Assembly: GCA_963854735.1 (NCBI GenBank)
Contig: OY978103.1
Span: forward strand, 62,001-126,000
Direction of reading: 5' to 3'
Length of the DNA stretch: 64,000 nt
Source of the DNA: Marvania coccoides
Taxonomy: Eukaryota; Chlorophyta; Trebouxiophyceae; Chlorellales; Chlorellaceae
The position numbers were made by a program, and so were the translations under genes. Below the pieces are notes generated by a model. It searched no databases, was not told where the DNA came from, and was given only the letters and a program-made list of their open reading frames with translations. The first letter of the stretch is position 1; each line of letters begins with the position of its first letter. Shown here one piece after another: positions 11,218 through 20,972 of this stretch.

Positions 11218-11707
11218 TAAACAATTGAATAAAGTATAGGATGTTTTAAGTGGTAATATTTTCTTTCTTTGAGTATGCATGGATTTCGGTTTCTGGTCTT
11301 TCTTCTTCTTCCCGTTTTGAATTCGTTTTTACCAAATACGCAGCAGCGGTCGTCAAGGCAAGGTCATCGTTGCACCATACAGTGTAATAAGGTCCGTTGG
11401 TTGGTTGTTTTCTTCATCAGAGAAGAAAATGTCAGACTGGAATGATAGAAAATGAAGGAAGGAGGAAGAAAGGAAAGAAACAAAGAAAAGAAAAAACACG
11501 GCATAGCATAGCACAGCACAGACGTCGTAAGGTTGTGAGAGTCAGAAGAAGAGGAGCGTGCAAAAAAAATGATGCTAACCCCTCTGGAGGAGGGAAACGA
11601 GCACACACACCGTCTCCTCACTCCACACGTCCACGTCCACATCTACCTAAAATTCAGCAATTATCCTTCCACTACCACTCCTACTCCTATATTGTTTGTT
11701 TCACTGC
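11218..11707. other. Convergent 3' UTR region
   Basis: This stretch lies between the stop codons of the ABC transporter (plus) and the SNARE gene (minus). It is purine-rich in its middle part (GGAAGAAAGG-like repeats near 11450-11520). No coding frame with gene-like composition is seen. Confidence 0.5.
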
Positions 11708-12684
11708 CTACTTGAGGCAGTTTCCGCCTGAGAAGCACACCGCCGAGAAGATGATGACTGCAATGAGGATGACGATGATGACCACCATGATCTGCATCTT
11801 GAAGTTCTGCCACCACATCTTCGTTCGCAGCGCCCTCCCCGTCTTGTGGAACTTGTCGGCCTGGAAGCGCAGGTTGTCTGTCTTGTCCACCAGCAGCTCG
11901 ATCTTCTCGCCCCGCTCCAGCACCCGCTCAATGTTTTCCACCATGATGCCCTTCACCTCGTCGACCTTCTTCTGCACCGCAGCCACTTTGGACACCTCGT
12001 CGGGGTGGGTCTCGCAGTACTCCATCCAGTAGCGCAGCCGACCGCCAAACGTCTTGTCTAGGCTGTGCGCTGACGCGGAGGCGCCCTTGTCGGCCCACTT
12101 GGCGAACCACTCGTCGCGCACGCGCTCCAGGAAGGCAAAGGGCACCTGTCGGCCGTATGCCTCGTCAGCCACCACCAGGAAAGCTGGAGAAAGCAAGCGG
12201 AGAAAATTTTTACGTAAGAAACAAATAATGATTGCTGGTATTATCTGGTGCTTGAAGGGGAAGAAAGTATATAAATTACTCACTGTATCCCTGGGATGAG
12301 AGGTAGTTGAAGGCTGCAAGAGAAGGTGGGAAGAAGAGGTCGTCGGCGAGCGGTTTAAAATAATTCAAAAGAACAGAAATTGACATTTTCGAGGCACTGG
12401 CTTAAAAAATAGGTTGCTTACTGTGTCCATCGCAGGAGTAAGTGAACTTTGCGTTGCTGCCCTGGGCGCCCTTCTCCAGAGCCTGAAACACCGAAGGAGT
12501 GATCGAATGTGAGAAGAGAATTGTTGGGTGGGAAGGCTCAGCCGGCCGGCAGCGCACGTGCGCTGCTCGTGTTCAGTCCGCAATGGCCTACCTGAATGGC
12601 AACCACGCTGAAGTTCCCGGTGTACGCTGTGTAGTCTGCAAGGACGGTTGTCCCCCTCGCGACAAAGCTGTAAATCAGAGGCAT
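11708..12684 (-). CDS. Longin R-SNARE, VAMP7/VAMP72 type
   Basis: Four exons (12684-12592, 12482-12422, 12313-12284, 12183-11708) give 219 aa, the usual length for the family. The longin domain starts [20 protein letters not shown] and contains SCDGHTFNYL and [19 protein letters not shown]. The SNARE helix follows ([20 protein letters not shown]), with the central layer Arg in ERVLER. A tail anchor ends the protein ([19 protein letters not shown]). The role known for the family is fusion of vesicles with the plasma membrane, endosome or vacuole, with the longin fold controlling folding back and sorting. Exon 3 is only 30 bases long, yet all phases agree. In a cell that makes an extracellular coat it would be part of the export route, but that link is speculative. 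Confidence 0.92.
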
Positions 12685-13569
12685 TTTCCCTCGAATTTGA
12701 AGCGAGATAATAAAATAGGCGCGGCTTCACAAGGCTGAACACGGGAGAAGAAACGGCGAAAGAACTAAAAGGCAACGCGGACGCGAAAGATGCTGTTGTG
12801 AAAACAATTAATTGCCTTGACAAGGTGATCCAGCCGGTGTAGGTTGTTTTGGTGTTGAAGAAAACCTTAAATTTATTAGCTAAAAGCGTTTTTCTTGAGT
12901 TTTGCTAGGTATTATTCACAGGCACACAGCAGCTTCGGTTTGAAATTGAAATTTTCAGGCAGCTGGAGGTGAAAGACTTCGAATGGAGGGAATGAAAAGG
13001 AATAAGATGATGGACCCTCTCCCCAGCGTCTGATGTTGCCAGGGAAGCATAAGAGATGGCGCTGTGCAGCTCCATGACGCGTCTGGGGTGTCCCCTAAGG
13101 AAACACATACGGCTTACCTCTTAAGATGCTCAATTCAGCCCCGTTATTTATTGTGGTTGTCTTCAGTTTTCTTGCACGTTGCCCTTGAGGGGAATCAGGC
13201 AAATGCCTTTGAAATGGCATTACAATTTTATCGTCTCAGAACAAAAAAATAGTGAATTTCGAAAGATGGCCACGTGAATAAACGGCCAGATATAAAAAAA
13301 ACAAGAATTCCACAGTCGAGTAGTAGAAGAAGCAAAGGGGAAAGCGAATCAGGCTGGTGCATTTTTCTTTGGCTTTGTTGTTGAAAAAAAGGGAGTGAAG
13401 AACCTCTGGAAGAAGAATCTCAGGTCATTAGAGCAGAATGAAACGATGGAAAAGGGGATCTGCAGCAATTAAATCATTGAACTAACGGCCCTTGGCTTGT
13501 TCACTTTGCACAAGTCTCCTCGCCGAGGAAAGAAAGGGCCTCCAGCTTGTCGCAGCGGTCTGTGGACGG
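12685..13569. other. Intergenic stretch, nothing recognised
   Basis: Minus-strand genes lie on both sides. The short frames present lack splice-site support and biased composition. Nothing repetitive was noticed. Confidence 0.4.
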
Positions 13570-14009
13570 CTACTCCACGGCGGGGACAGGGGCGCGGGCA
13601 ACACGCCGCAGGACAGCCGCCGTCTCGGCAGCAGGAGCGAGAGCGGCGCGAGGGATCGTCCTAGCAGGAATGAGGTCCACGACTTCGGGGGCAGGGGCGG
13701 CGAAAATGGCCCTGGAGGCGCGCACACGAACTGGCTCAACAGCGGGACCCTGAGTGACGAGGTTCTCAGCAACTTCTTCGATAATCGCAGTTCGAATTAG
13801 GCGCTCCGCAGCGGGCGATTGCAGCAGCCTCCTTGCGCCAGCCTGCAGAAAAGAGGAGGGAGGGAGCAAAGCGAGGAAGATTAGGCGCAGTTCTGTCGGG
13901 AGTGTGGCGGCGAAAACTGGTGGGAATTGCTTGAAAAACTCACGACAGTTTGAGCACTGGAAGAAGCAACAGCGATGGTCACCAGAAGGAGGAGGGCTGA
14001 GCGCACCAT
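13570..14009 (-). CDS. Small secreted Ala/Arg-rich protein, unknown
   Basis: Exon 1 (14009-13944) encodes a clear signal peptide, MVRSALLLLVTIAVASSSAQ. After a gtgagtt...ctgcag intron, exon 2 (13842-13570) gives 90 residues rich in Ala, Val, Pro and Arg and ends in TAG. Repeated short patterns occur (PARTIPRAALAPAAET, RRVARAPVPAVE). There are no cysteines, no glycosylation sites of note and no recognised domain. The splice placement right after the signal peptide is the same as in the GH128 genes of this window. It may be a wall or matrix protein, or simply a fast-evolving secreted protein. The opposite strand is also open over part of exon 2, but has no signal peptide or splice support. Confidence 0.5.
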
Positions 14010-14504
14010 AATGCCTAACTTTTGTTGACAATTTTGAAAGCAATTTTACTAATAAAAGGCATGGACGACGCTAGTAGTCATAAGGCGTTGAGGCAAAAGT
14101 CCAAAAGCCCCATGAGAAAAAGTCCAGCCTTTTTCTTGGACTGGACGGCGAAAAGAAAATTGTAGCTGGAGGGGGATTGAGGGGTTAAGATAAATCAGGG
14201 CATAACATTCTCTACGCATACGAATCTTTGCTCATGCAAGGGCTCAGAAGAGGATGGCGGGCCGGCAGATTCATTATGAAGCTGGCTTTGCTGAAGAATG
14301 CCCCCCATCGGAAGGAGCGCGCAGTGGCTGTAATGCACATCCTACATGAGCATTACGCGGACATGCAATAGTACGACATCAGCACGTGAAATCGCGCACA
14401 TGGTGCGCAGCATATAGCGCAGCAGCCGTCGAAAATCGTCTTTGCCCCGGCGACATTCACACCGGGGCGCATTAGTTAAATTGCGATTTACAAGCTTGGG
14501 CGTG
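14010..14504. other. Spacer upstream of the ammonium transporter
   Basis: No gene is seen. A perfect 7-bp inverted repeat (14444-14450 with 14462-14468, GCCCCGG/CCGGGGC) lies about 40 bases before the proposed start of the ammonium transporter. It could be a regulatory or transcript structure, but nothing shows that it is used. Confidence 0.3.
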
Positions 14505-16796
14505 ATGGATAACGCCACGCTCGCCAGTCCCTCGAACGGGACGGCTCAGTTTGTTTTTGAAGATATAAATACTGATATTAATGTCGGAAAGTGATAACTC
14601 GACTTAATTGCGAAGTTTTGAACATGATCCAGCCGCCGTGACTTGTCAAATTCAGTTTTTTTCCCGGTTTGGTCGAACCATCTTTCATCCTCCACCCACT
14701 TCTTCGTCTACCCTCCTCTGATATTTTGCAGGATTCACACTGTTCTCTGGATATCTCGTCTTCTTCATGCAAGCGGGCTTTGCTATGCTCTCAGCAGGTT
14801 CTGTCAGGTAAACAGTCGTTGATTTGGGCGGCAGCGGCGGCAGCTCCTTCCCAGCATTCTCTCGTTCATGCGTTCTCCTCGCTTTTCCTGCAGGGCAAAG
14901 AACGCCAAGAACATCATCCTTCTCAACCTTCTGGACGCGTGCTTTGGATGCCTGGCATGGTATGTTTCTCCCGTGTACTCTCTTATATCTGTTGAACGCC
15001 TCAAATATCGTTGTTTTTGTTCTTTTTCTCTTGAAAAAGGTACGCCACTGGGTTCGCATTTGCCTTTGGCGACCCATTGCCCTCTGGCCCTGACGGCACC
15101 TACCCGTGGACCAACCCATTCATCGGCCACAAGTACTTTTTCCTAATAGGCCTGCCCCGCACCTCCCTGGTGACCTGGTTTTTTCAGGTAACAAAACACA
15201 GTGGTGGTTGTCTTTCTATTTATTTTCTATTGATTCCATTCTATTGAATCCCCCTTTCGTTCACCCTTCTCCCCTCCCCCATTTGTCCACCCCAGTTCAC
15301 CTTTGCTGCCACCGCAGCCACCATCGTCTCCGGCGCCGTGGCTGAGCGCTGCAGATTCGAGTCCTACATCTGCTACAACCTCGCACTGGTGGCATTTGTA
15401 TATCCCGTGGTGGCGCACTGGGTGTGGAGCCCCTTTGGCTGGATGTCAGCCCTGAGAACCCAACAGACAGCGTCGTCTGGGTACACGCTGCTCTTCGGGT
15501 CGGGGGTGTACGACTTTGCAGGCGATGGCCCCGTGCACATGATCGGCGGGTTCGCTTCCCTGGCCGGCGCATGGGTGCTTGGCGCGCGCATCGGTCGGTT
15601 TGACGCTGATGGCACAGCGGTGGACATGCCGGGGCACAACGCCTCGCTCACCCTGCTGGGCGTGTTCCTTCTGTGGTTTGGCTGGTTTGGGTTCAACCCC
15701 GGGTCCACCAACGCAATTCTGGCGCCAGGAGAGCTTGTCCCCGGCTTCTCTTCAATCTCCGCTGCCATCGCAGTCAACACCACCATCTCAGCGGCAGCGG
15801 CCACCATCTCCACGCTCATGGTGGCCATGCTGCACACCTACGTCTCCGTGCGCGTCGTCGTGTGGGACCTGATCGTGGCTGGAAACGGCGCACTGGCGGG
15901 GCTGGTGGCCATCACCGGCCCTTGCGCCTTTGTGTACCCCTGGGCGGCGTGGATCATCGGCTTTGCGGCTGGAGCCCTCTACTACCTGTCATCCAAGCTT
16001 ATTTTGCTGAAGCTGAAGGTGGATGACCCCTTGGATGCCATTGCGGTGCACGCATGCAGCGGAGCCTGGGGAATGATCGGGGGGGCGCTGTTCGCCGCCC
16101 CAAAGCTGGTGGCCGCCTGGTATGGCGCCATGCCTGGCACGGACGACGTGCAGCGCCCCTACGGTCTGTTTATGGGCGGCGGCGGGCAGCTATTAGGGGC
16201 GCATGTTGTGTACATTTTGGTGATTGCTGCGTGGACCTGCGGCCTGATGTTTCCCTTTTTCGTGGGGCTGAAGAGGGCTGGCATCATGCGGGTGCCCCCT
16301 GAGATCGAGGCTGCAGGCCTGGACGTGTCATACCACGGGTAAGAAAGAATGCGTATTTCTAGTATTGTTGCACTTTCGCTGCCAATATTCAGTGCATTTA
16401 ATTTAATGCTCTAATACTTTGCTAGCCCCATGATTCGCATGAATATCTCACCTGCTAATTTTACTTTCTTTCCGAAATTGTAGTGGGAGTTCATACCCTG
16501 GTCACCAGGATGGCCAGCCCATCGGCGCCATGCCCCACAGCAAGCCCACCGCAGGGAAATACTCTGAGGAGGAGGCCCAGACGCTGGTGGACCGCGCTGT
16601 GCGTGCAACCCTGGCAGAGATTGAGCGCCGGGGATGGGTGTCGGCGCAAGAGGGCAGCGGTAAAGAAGGGTTGGGTGGTGGAATGACGCGGCCAAAGAGC
16701 CTGGCCAACATTCAAGCAGCCATGCAGCGCTCCTACAACGGGGAAGACGGCGACGAAAACGGCAGCAAAAAGAAAGAAGGTGACAAGTCGCAGTGA
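14505..16796 (+). CDS. AMT-type ammonium transporter
   Basis: Clear exons are 14732-14807, 14894-14959, 15040-15187, 15296-16338 and 16484-16796. They encode the AMT fold of about 11 membrane helices: YLVFFMQAGFAMLSAGSVR, NLLDACFGCLAWYATGFAF, DFAGDGPVHMIGG, LLGVFLLWFGWFGFNPGS and AIAVHACSGAWGMIGGALF. The twin-His pore residues fit His in GDGPVHM and His in VHACSGAW. It carries NH4+ or NH3 into the cell from the medium. The C-terminal tail is long and hydrophilic, with a Lys-rich end, where AMT trimers are usually gated. A candidate first exon at 14505-14592 (MDNATLASPSNGTAQF) resembles the N-terminus of algal AMTs, but its frame does not join exon 2 through any GT donor I can see. The true first exon is therefore unresolved. 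Within the core the phases are perfect. Confidence 0.9.
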
Positions 16797-17206
16797 TACA
16801 GGGGATTGCACTGCGGTGTTTGATTTGATTCTTTCCTGCAAAATCCCCGTCCTTCAACTCAGTCTACGAAACTCAATTATTTCATGACTAAACTATTGAA
16901 CTTACCCTCTCTGCTTCGAAAATGATTTCGTGGTTGCTCTTCCTCTCCTGCACTTGCTGCTGAGCTACCTAGTTTCTCTGTCTGTCGGTTTTTATGTCGA
17001 ATCCGCGCCATGTTCGCGTTCGTGAGGCAAGCTGAGCTTTATTAATAATCAAGCGGGGTGCATCTCAGTGCTGACTCCCCCTTTAATCTTGAAATTCTAG
17101 ACACTGGAGAATAAAACGTACGACAAGACTACTCCATTTTCAAATTAAATGTATTTAAAACTTGATGCGTTCACGTGATTTAAGGAAAGCACATTCATTT
17201 CCTTTG
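16797..17206. other. Convergent 3' UTR region
   Basis: This lies between the ammonium transporter stop and the stop of the PQ-loop gene. No open frame, repeat or RNA gene was recognised. Confidence 0.4.
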
Positions 17207-18403
17207 TTAGCTGGACGGCAAACGGGACACCGCAGATGCAACAATTTTAGACCCAGGGTAGGCTTTGGTGAGCTCATTGCAGAACTTCTCTGCTGCTGTG
17301 CCCATCCCGGCGATCGTCTCTGGCGCAGCGCCCACCAAATCCACTGCCAATGTTGCCGACTCGGGCATCCTGGAAAAATATATAAAATATAAAATTGAAG
17401 GTGAGATTTATCAGATCGGCGAGTATATTTTTCAGAGAATAAGATGGCAATACACTCTTCCTTCAGTCTTACCACATGGCGCTTGCGTAGCCATCCTTGG
17501 AGGGAATGAAGCACAGGTTGGCGGCGCTGGGTTGCGCCTCTCCTGTGGCGCTGCGCTGCCTGAAGCTGGCAAACGCGTGGGTCTGCCGCCGAAACACCTC
17601 CAGCTCTGCGCCCTCCATGCACTCCTCCAACATGGTGGCGAATTCGTGCAGCTTCTCAGGCTGCAGCGTTGGCCCTGCCGCTCCGCACTCCAATGCATCA
17701 ATAGCCGGCGACGACGAAGAAAATTCTGCTGCCACTCCATTTTCTGCAGTTTTAGCTGCGGCGATGGTGTCACCAGGCAGCTTGATCCGGCAGTCCAGAA
17801 GCAGGTGCGCTGCCGCGTGGGAGGGCTCTGCCTGCAGCAGCGGAAACGGCGCAGAGACGGTCCCTCCGCCCAAAATTTTGCCAATTTCCAATCGCGCACG
17901 AGCTGGGATGGTGAGCCCGGTCACTTGGGATAGTGGATTGGGTCCCCAGTGGTCCAGGTAGATTTTTCCAATCAACATGAACACTACCAGTGTCACCTGG
18001 AAATGAGGGAACGTAAAGGGTCAGCAAAAAAAGAAGCATTCAAGGTAGGTCGTGTCCCACGTGTCCGTGGCGATCTATCGACACTTAATTGTACTGCGAA
18101 TAGTGCGAATAGTACTATTCGTACGAGAATATTCTCGTATGCAAATCTAAAAGAAAAACATTTCACCGCGAATCGCACACCCACCTCGCATATCACTGCC
18201 ACCCAGCCCACAATTGCGTCGCCAATGAATATCAGGTACAGCGCTGTGAGGGTGAGGCCCACGACGTACAGCCCCAGGAACGCGTAAGAGAGGTCTCTGG
18301 CGGAACGGGTGATATACATGCGGAGGATCTGCGGCAGCAAACACACGACCAGCACGATGCCGCCGATGGCGCCGATGATGTTGTTTGACGTTTCGCTGAC
18401 CAT
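17207..18403 (-). CDS. PQ-loop (SemiSWEET-like) membrane protein with long soluble C-terminus
   Basis: Three exons: 18403-18185, 17996-17473, 17369-17207; 301 aa. The N-terminal 90 residues form one PQ-loop unit of three helices: IIGAIGGIVLVVCLLPQILR, then DLSYAFLGLYVVGLTLTALYL, then IVGWVAVICEVTLVVFMLIG. A single triple-helix unit resembles SemiSWEET sugar carriers, which work as dimers, and half of eukaryotic PQ-loop proteins. The remaining 210 residues are soluble, with CRIKLPGDTIA, KLHEFATMLEECMEGAELEVF and a C-terminal helix ending SRLPSS. I do not recognise that part. Substrate is unknown: sugars, cystine and basic amino acids are all carried by PQ-loop relatives. The fusion of one PQ-loop unit to this tail is the unusual point. 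Confidence 0.65.
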
Positions 18404-18991
18404 TTTTCAAGAAGAACCGAATTAAAAAAGAAAAGGAATGGTCAAATGTAAGAAGCGGTCGGCGGTGCGGCGCCGCGGCGTCGAGGGGAAGCAAAGAGAA
18501 AACTTGAAGAGAGCCCCACACCCTGTGTTGATTCGATCGTATTTACGCTTCTCTGCGACACGTCAATACTTCAATTTCCTTATCTCGCTCAAAATAAATG
18601 AAAATCCGAAAATGTGTGGGTGGCCGATTTCGAGTTCAATGCAGAGGGCAAGCACGTGTCAAGCGTTTTGAGCAATGCCGAATAAAAACCGAATGGGTTT
18701 ATTTCGGTTTGTGGCCTCTTTCAATGCGCCGTCAGGAAGCGCCCAAATGATGGTTTGAATTCTTTTGGGCAGCTCAGCCCGGCCTGCTACTGAAAAGCTG
18801 CCGAAAAGCCGAAGATACCTTTGATGATATGGCGAGGCACCATGCAAAGCGTGGGCTGGGAGGCAATCATCTCAATGCCTCTTTAATAAAAGAAACCACA
18901 TTTCCACCATAAAGGATTACAAGCCATGCATACTACTCTTAAGCAGATTATAACAGACATGTATCAAGCATACGAAAAGTTGCTCATTCAT
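18404..18991. other. Intergenic stretch, nothing recognised
   Basis: Minus-strand genes flank it. Short frames lack support, and no repeat or RNA gene was recognised. Confidence 0.4.
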
Positions 18992-19129
18992 TCATCTATG
19001 GTGAGCTTGCGGCATGGTTTGGTAGTGCCGCCTCACCATCTGCTCGTCAAATGGCAGTCCCATCATTGCCGAAGATTTCCTGCAGTACTCTATGTACTGC
19101 TCCTCTGTCATAGAATGCACGTCTGCCTG

Positions 19130-19183
<54 letters not shown>

Positions 19184-20153
19184 AGCTGCGCCTTCTCCGC
19201 CAGCAGTGATCGCGAGCGGGGCGCCGCCCCCCTTCTCCTCCTCCCTCCCCTCCTCTTCCTCTCCCTCCCCGCTCTCTTCTTTCTTCACCTCCTTGAAGCT
19301 CTTGACGTAATCGCCGTAAGACATCGACAGAAGGTCGGGGCGCCCGTCTTTGCTGGCGTGCGCCTGCTGCTGCTGCGGTTGGTGGTGGTGGTGGTGGGAC
19401 TGGCCAGGCGGCATAGCAATGGGGCGTCTCCCGCTGCCTGGACCGCCCCACGGCCCTCCAGGCCGACCACCGCGGTGGGGGCCATCCCAAGGAGGGCCAG
19501 CACCAGGCGGCACGGCGACGCGGCGCATGCCTGGCGGCATAGGAGGGCCTCCGCCTCCAAACTGAGACTGAGGGTGTCGGCCGCCTCCAAAGGGGCGAGG
19601 GCCGCCAGGAGGCATTGGAACGCCGCGGAAGCCACCCCTGCCGCCGTGAAACCCACTGCTGTCACTCCTACCACCACCACCAGAAAAATGCTGCCGCTGT
19701 TGCTGCTGCTGCTGCTGCTGCTGTGGCATCATCATTCCAGGCCCGCCCATCATCATTCCTCCTCCTCCCATGCGAGGGCCCCCCGCGTTGCCCCTTCCCA
19801 TCATTCCTGCTGCGCCTGCTGGGCCCATGCCTGCCATGCCGCCCCCTCCGCCCCCACCCATCATCTGAGCCATCTGAGGGTTCATCTGGTTGGGCATCAT
19901 ACCTATAAAAGAGCAATTTAATTTGGGGGGGGGGGGAGGGGGGGTCAGAATGAGATTGAACGAGTACAAGTTATAATGTAAAATACAGAGGGCGAGGGGA
20001 TGGAACGTCTAGTTGATCAAATATTTATTATAAGTAATATTTACCCATTCCTCCCATGCCTCCTCCAGCCATCCCACCCCCGTTCTCCATCATGTTGAAA
20101 GGCATCATGCCCTCGTTCCCCTGCATCCCAGGCATCATTCCCTGCTGCCACAT
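18992..20153 (-). CDS. Gly/Met/Gln-rich low-complexity protein, probably RNA-associated
   Basis: Two exons, 20153-20045 and 19902-18992, give 339 aa. The N-terminal half is made of Met and Gly (MWQQGMMPGMQGNEGMMPF, GGGGMMMGGPGMMMPQ). Then come Gln runs, an RGG-like part (GFHGGRGGFRGVPMPPGG), a His run, an acidic charged block and a run of about 20 Gln. The C-terminal part is ordered: LLSMSYGDYVKSFKEVKKEE and TEEQYIEYCRKSSAMMGLPF. Such a make-up is typical of prion-like, granule-forming RNA-binding proteins, although no RRM or KH domain is present. The start codon is only 31 bases after the stop codon of ATG12 on the same strand, so the two may share a transcript or overlap UTRs. Function is not assigned. 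Confidence 0.65.
19134..19183. repeat. CTG/CAG trinucleotide run coding for polyglutamine
   Basis: About 16 uninterrupted CTG units on the plus strand, that is CAG on the coding strand, preceded by one TTG (CAA) interruption and more CTG. A second, shorter mixed run lies near 19695-19726. Length differences between strains are expected. Confidence 0.9.
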
Positions 20154-20184
20154 TTCCTCCGCGTCTTTTTTGTATTTTTATGTT

Positions 20185-20716
20185 TTATCCCCAGGCTTCG
20201 TTCAGGGCGTAGAACACGGTCAGCGTCTTCACGCCGTTCTCCACGGAGCCAAAAGAGTCTGACAGCACGCCGACCTTCTCTTGGGGACAGGGAGCGAACT
20301 TCTTGACGTACACAAACTGTAAGTTTGGATAAAACGAAAAGAGCGGTGGTTTCTTCTTGTAATATTTGGCAAGCGCAGCATTGAAAACGAGCTTTTGCCC
20401 CTCCACCCCCAGGTTCCAGACATTGCAATATTATGGGGGGCAGTAGTAGTAATAGTACTCACCAGCGGGGTGCTCTGCGGCTCTCCCAGCTTTGCACGCA
20501 GCCAAGCGGTGACCTTGGCCAAGGGCTCCTCCTCGTTAATGGTCACCACGCGGTTCTCGGTAGCCAAAATCGGTGCGTTCGCCACGTGCTGCAGCTTAAT
20601 AAGGACTGCGGGCAAGGAAGAGTGGGGAGGGGGTGAAATTATATTGCAACTAGATTGATAAAATGAAATTAAACACTGCCCCAGCTGTATTCCACACCTT
20701 TCGTGGGAGTCGGCAT
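20185..20716 (-). CDS. ATG12: Ubiquitin-like autophagy protein ATG12
   Basis: Three exons: 20716-20698 (19 bases, MPTPTK), 20605-20463 and 20316-20185; 97 aa. The fold starts VLIKLQHVANAPILATENRV and ends FVYVKKFAPCPQEKVGVL, DSFGSVENG and ALNEAWG. The NAPIL motif, the FxPxPxExVG-like segment and the terminal Gly after Trp are hallmarks of ATG12. Its C-terminal Gly is joined by ATG7 and ATG10 to ATG5, and the conjugate drives ATG8 lipidation in autophagy. The length matches plant ATG12, without the long N-terminal tail of yeast and animals. The next gene begins 31 bases downstream on the same strand. Confidence 0.92.
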
Positions 20717-20972
20717 TCGCCTTGAAATTTATTTAATTTTGAATAGCGAGCGTGAACCAAAAAAATGCATTTCAAGTCCAGGCAGCGGAACAGCGAGCTC
20801 GGAGCTCAAAAGCTGTGCAATTCAAGTTTAATTTCATTTTATAATAATCAAATTACAATACAGTGTTTAGCTCTAAGCGCCACAGTTACAGTACCTCTCT
20901 ACTGTGATCAAAATAAAGTAAAAAAACGATGGCGAAGCTTGTTGTTTAGGGAGAAAGGTGCACTCTGCAGCC

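Noticed and set aside
13482..13800. Overlapping frames on both strands around the 13.6-kb secreted gene
   Set aside because: They are mirror frames of the Ala/Arg-rich exon; only the minus-strand frame is preceded by a signal-peptide exon in phase.
18926..19921. 331-codon plus-strand Leu-rich frame
   Set aside because: Leu runs are the complement of CAG repeats in the Gly/Met/Gln gene, which has a proper exon 1 and start.
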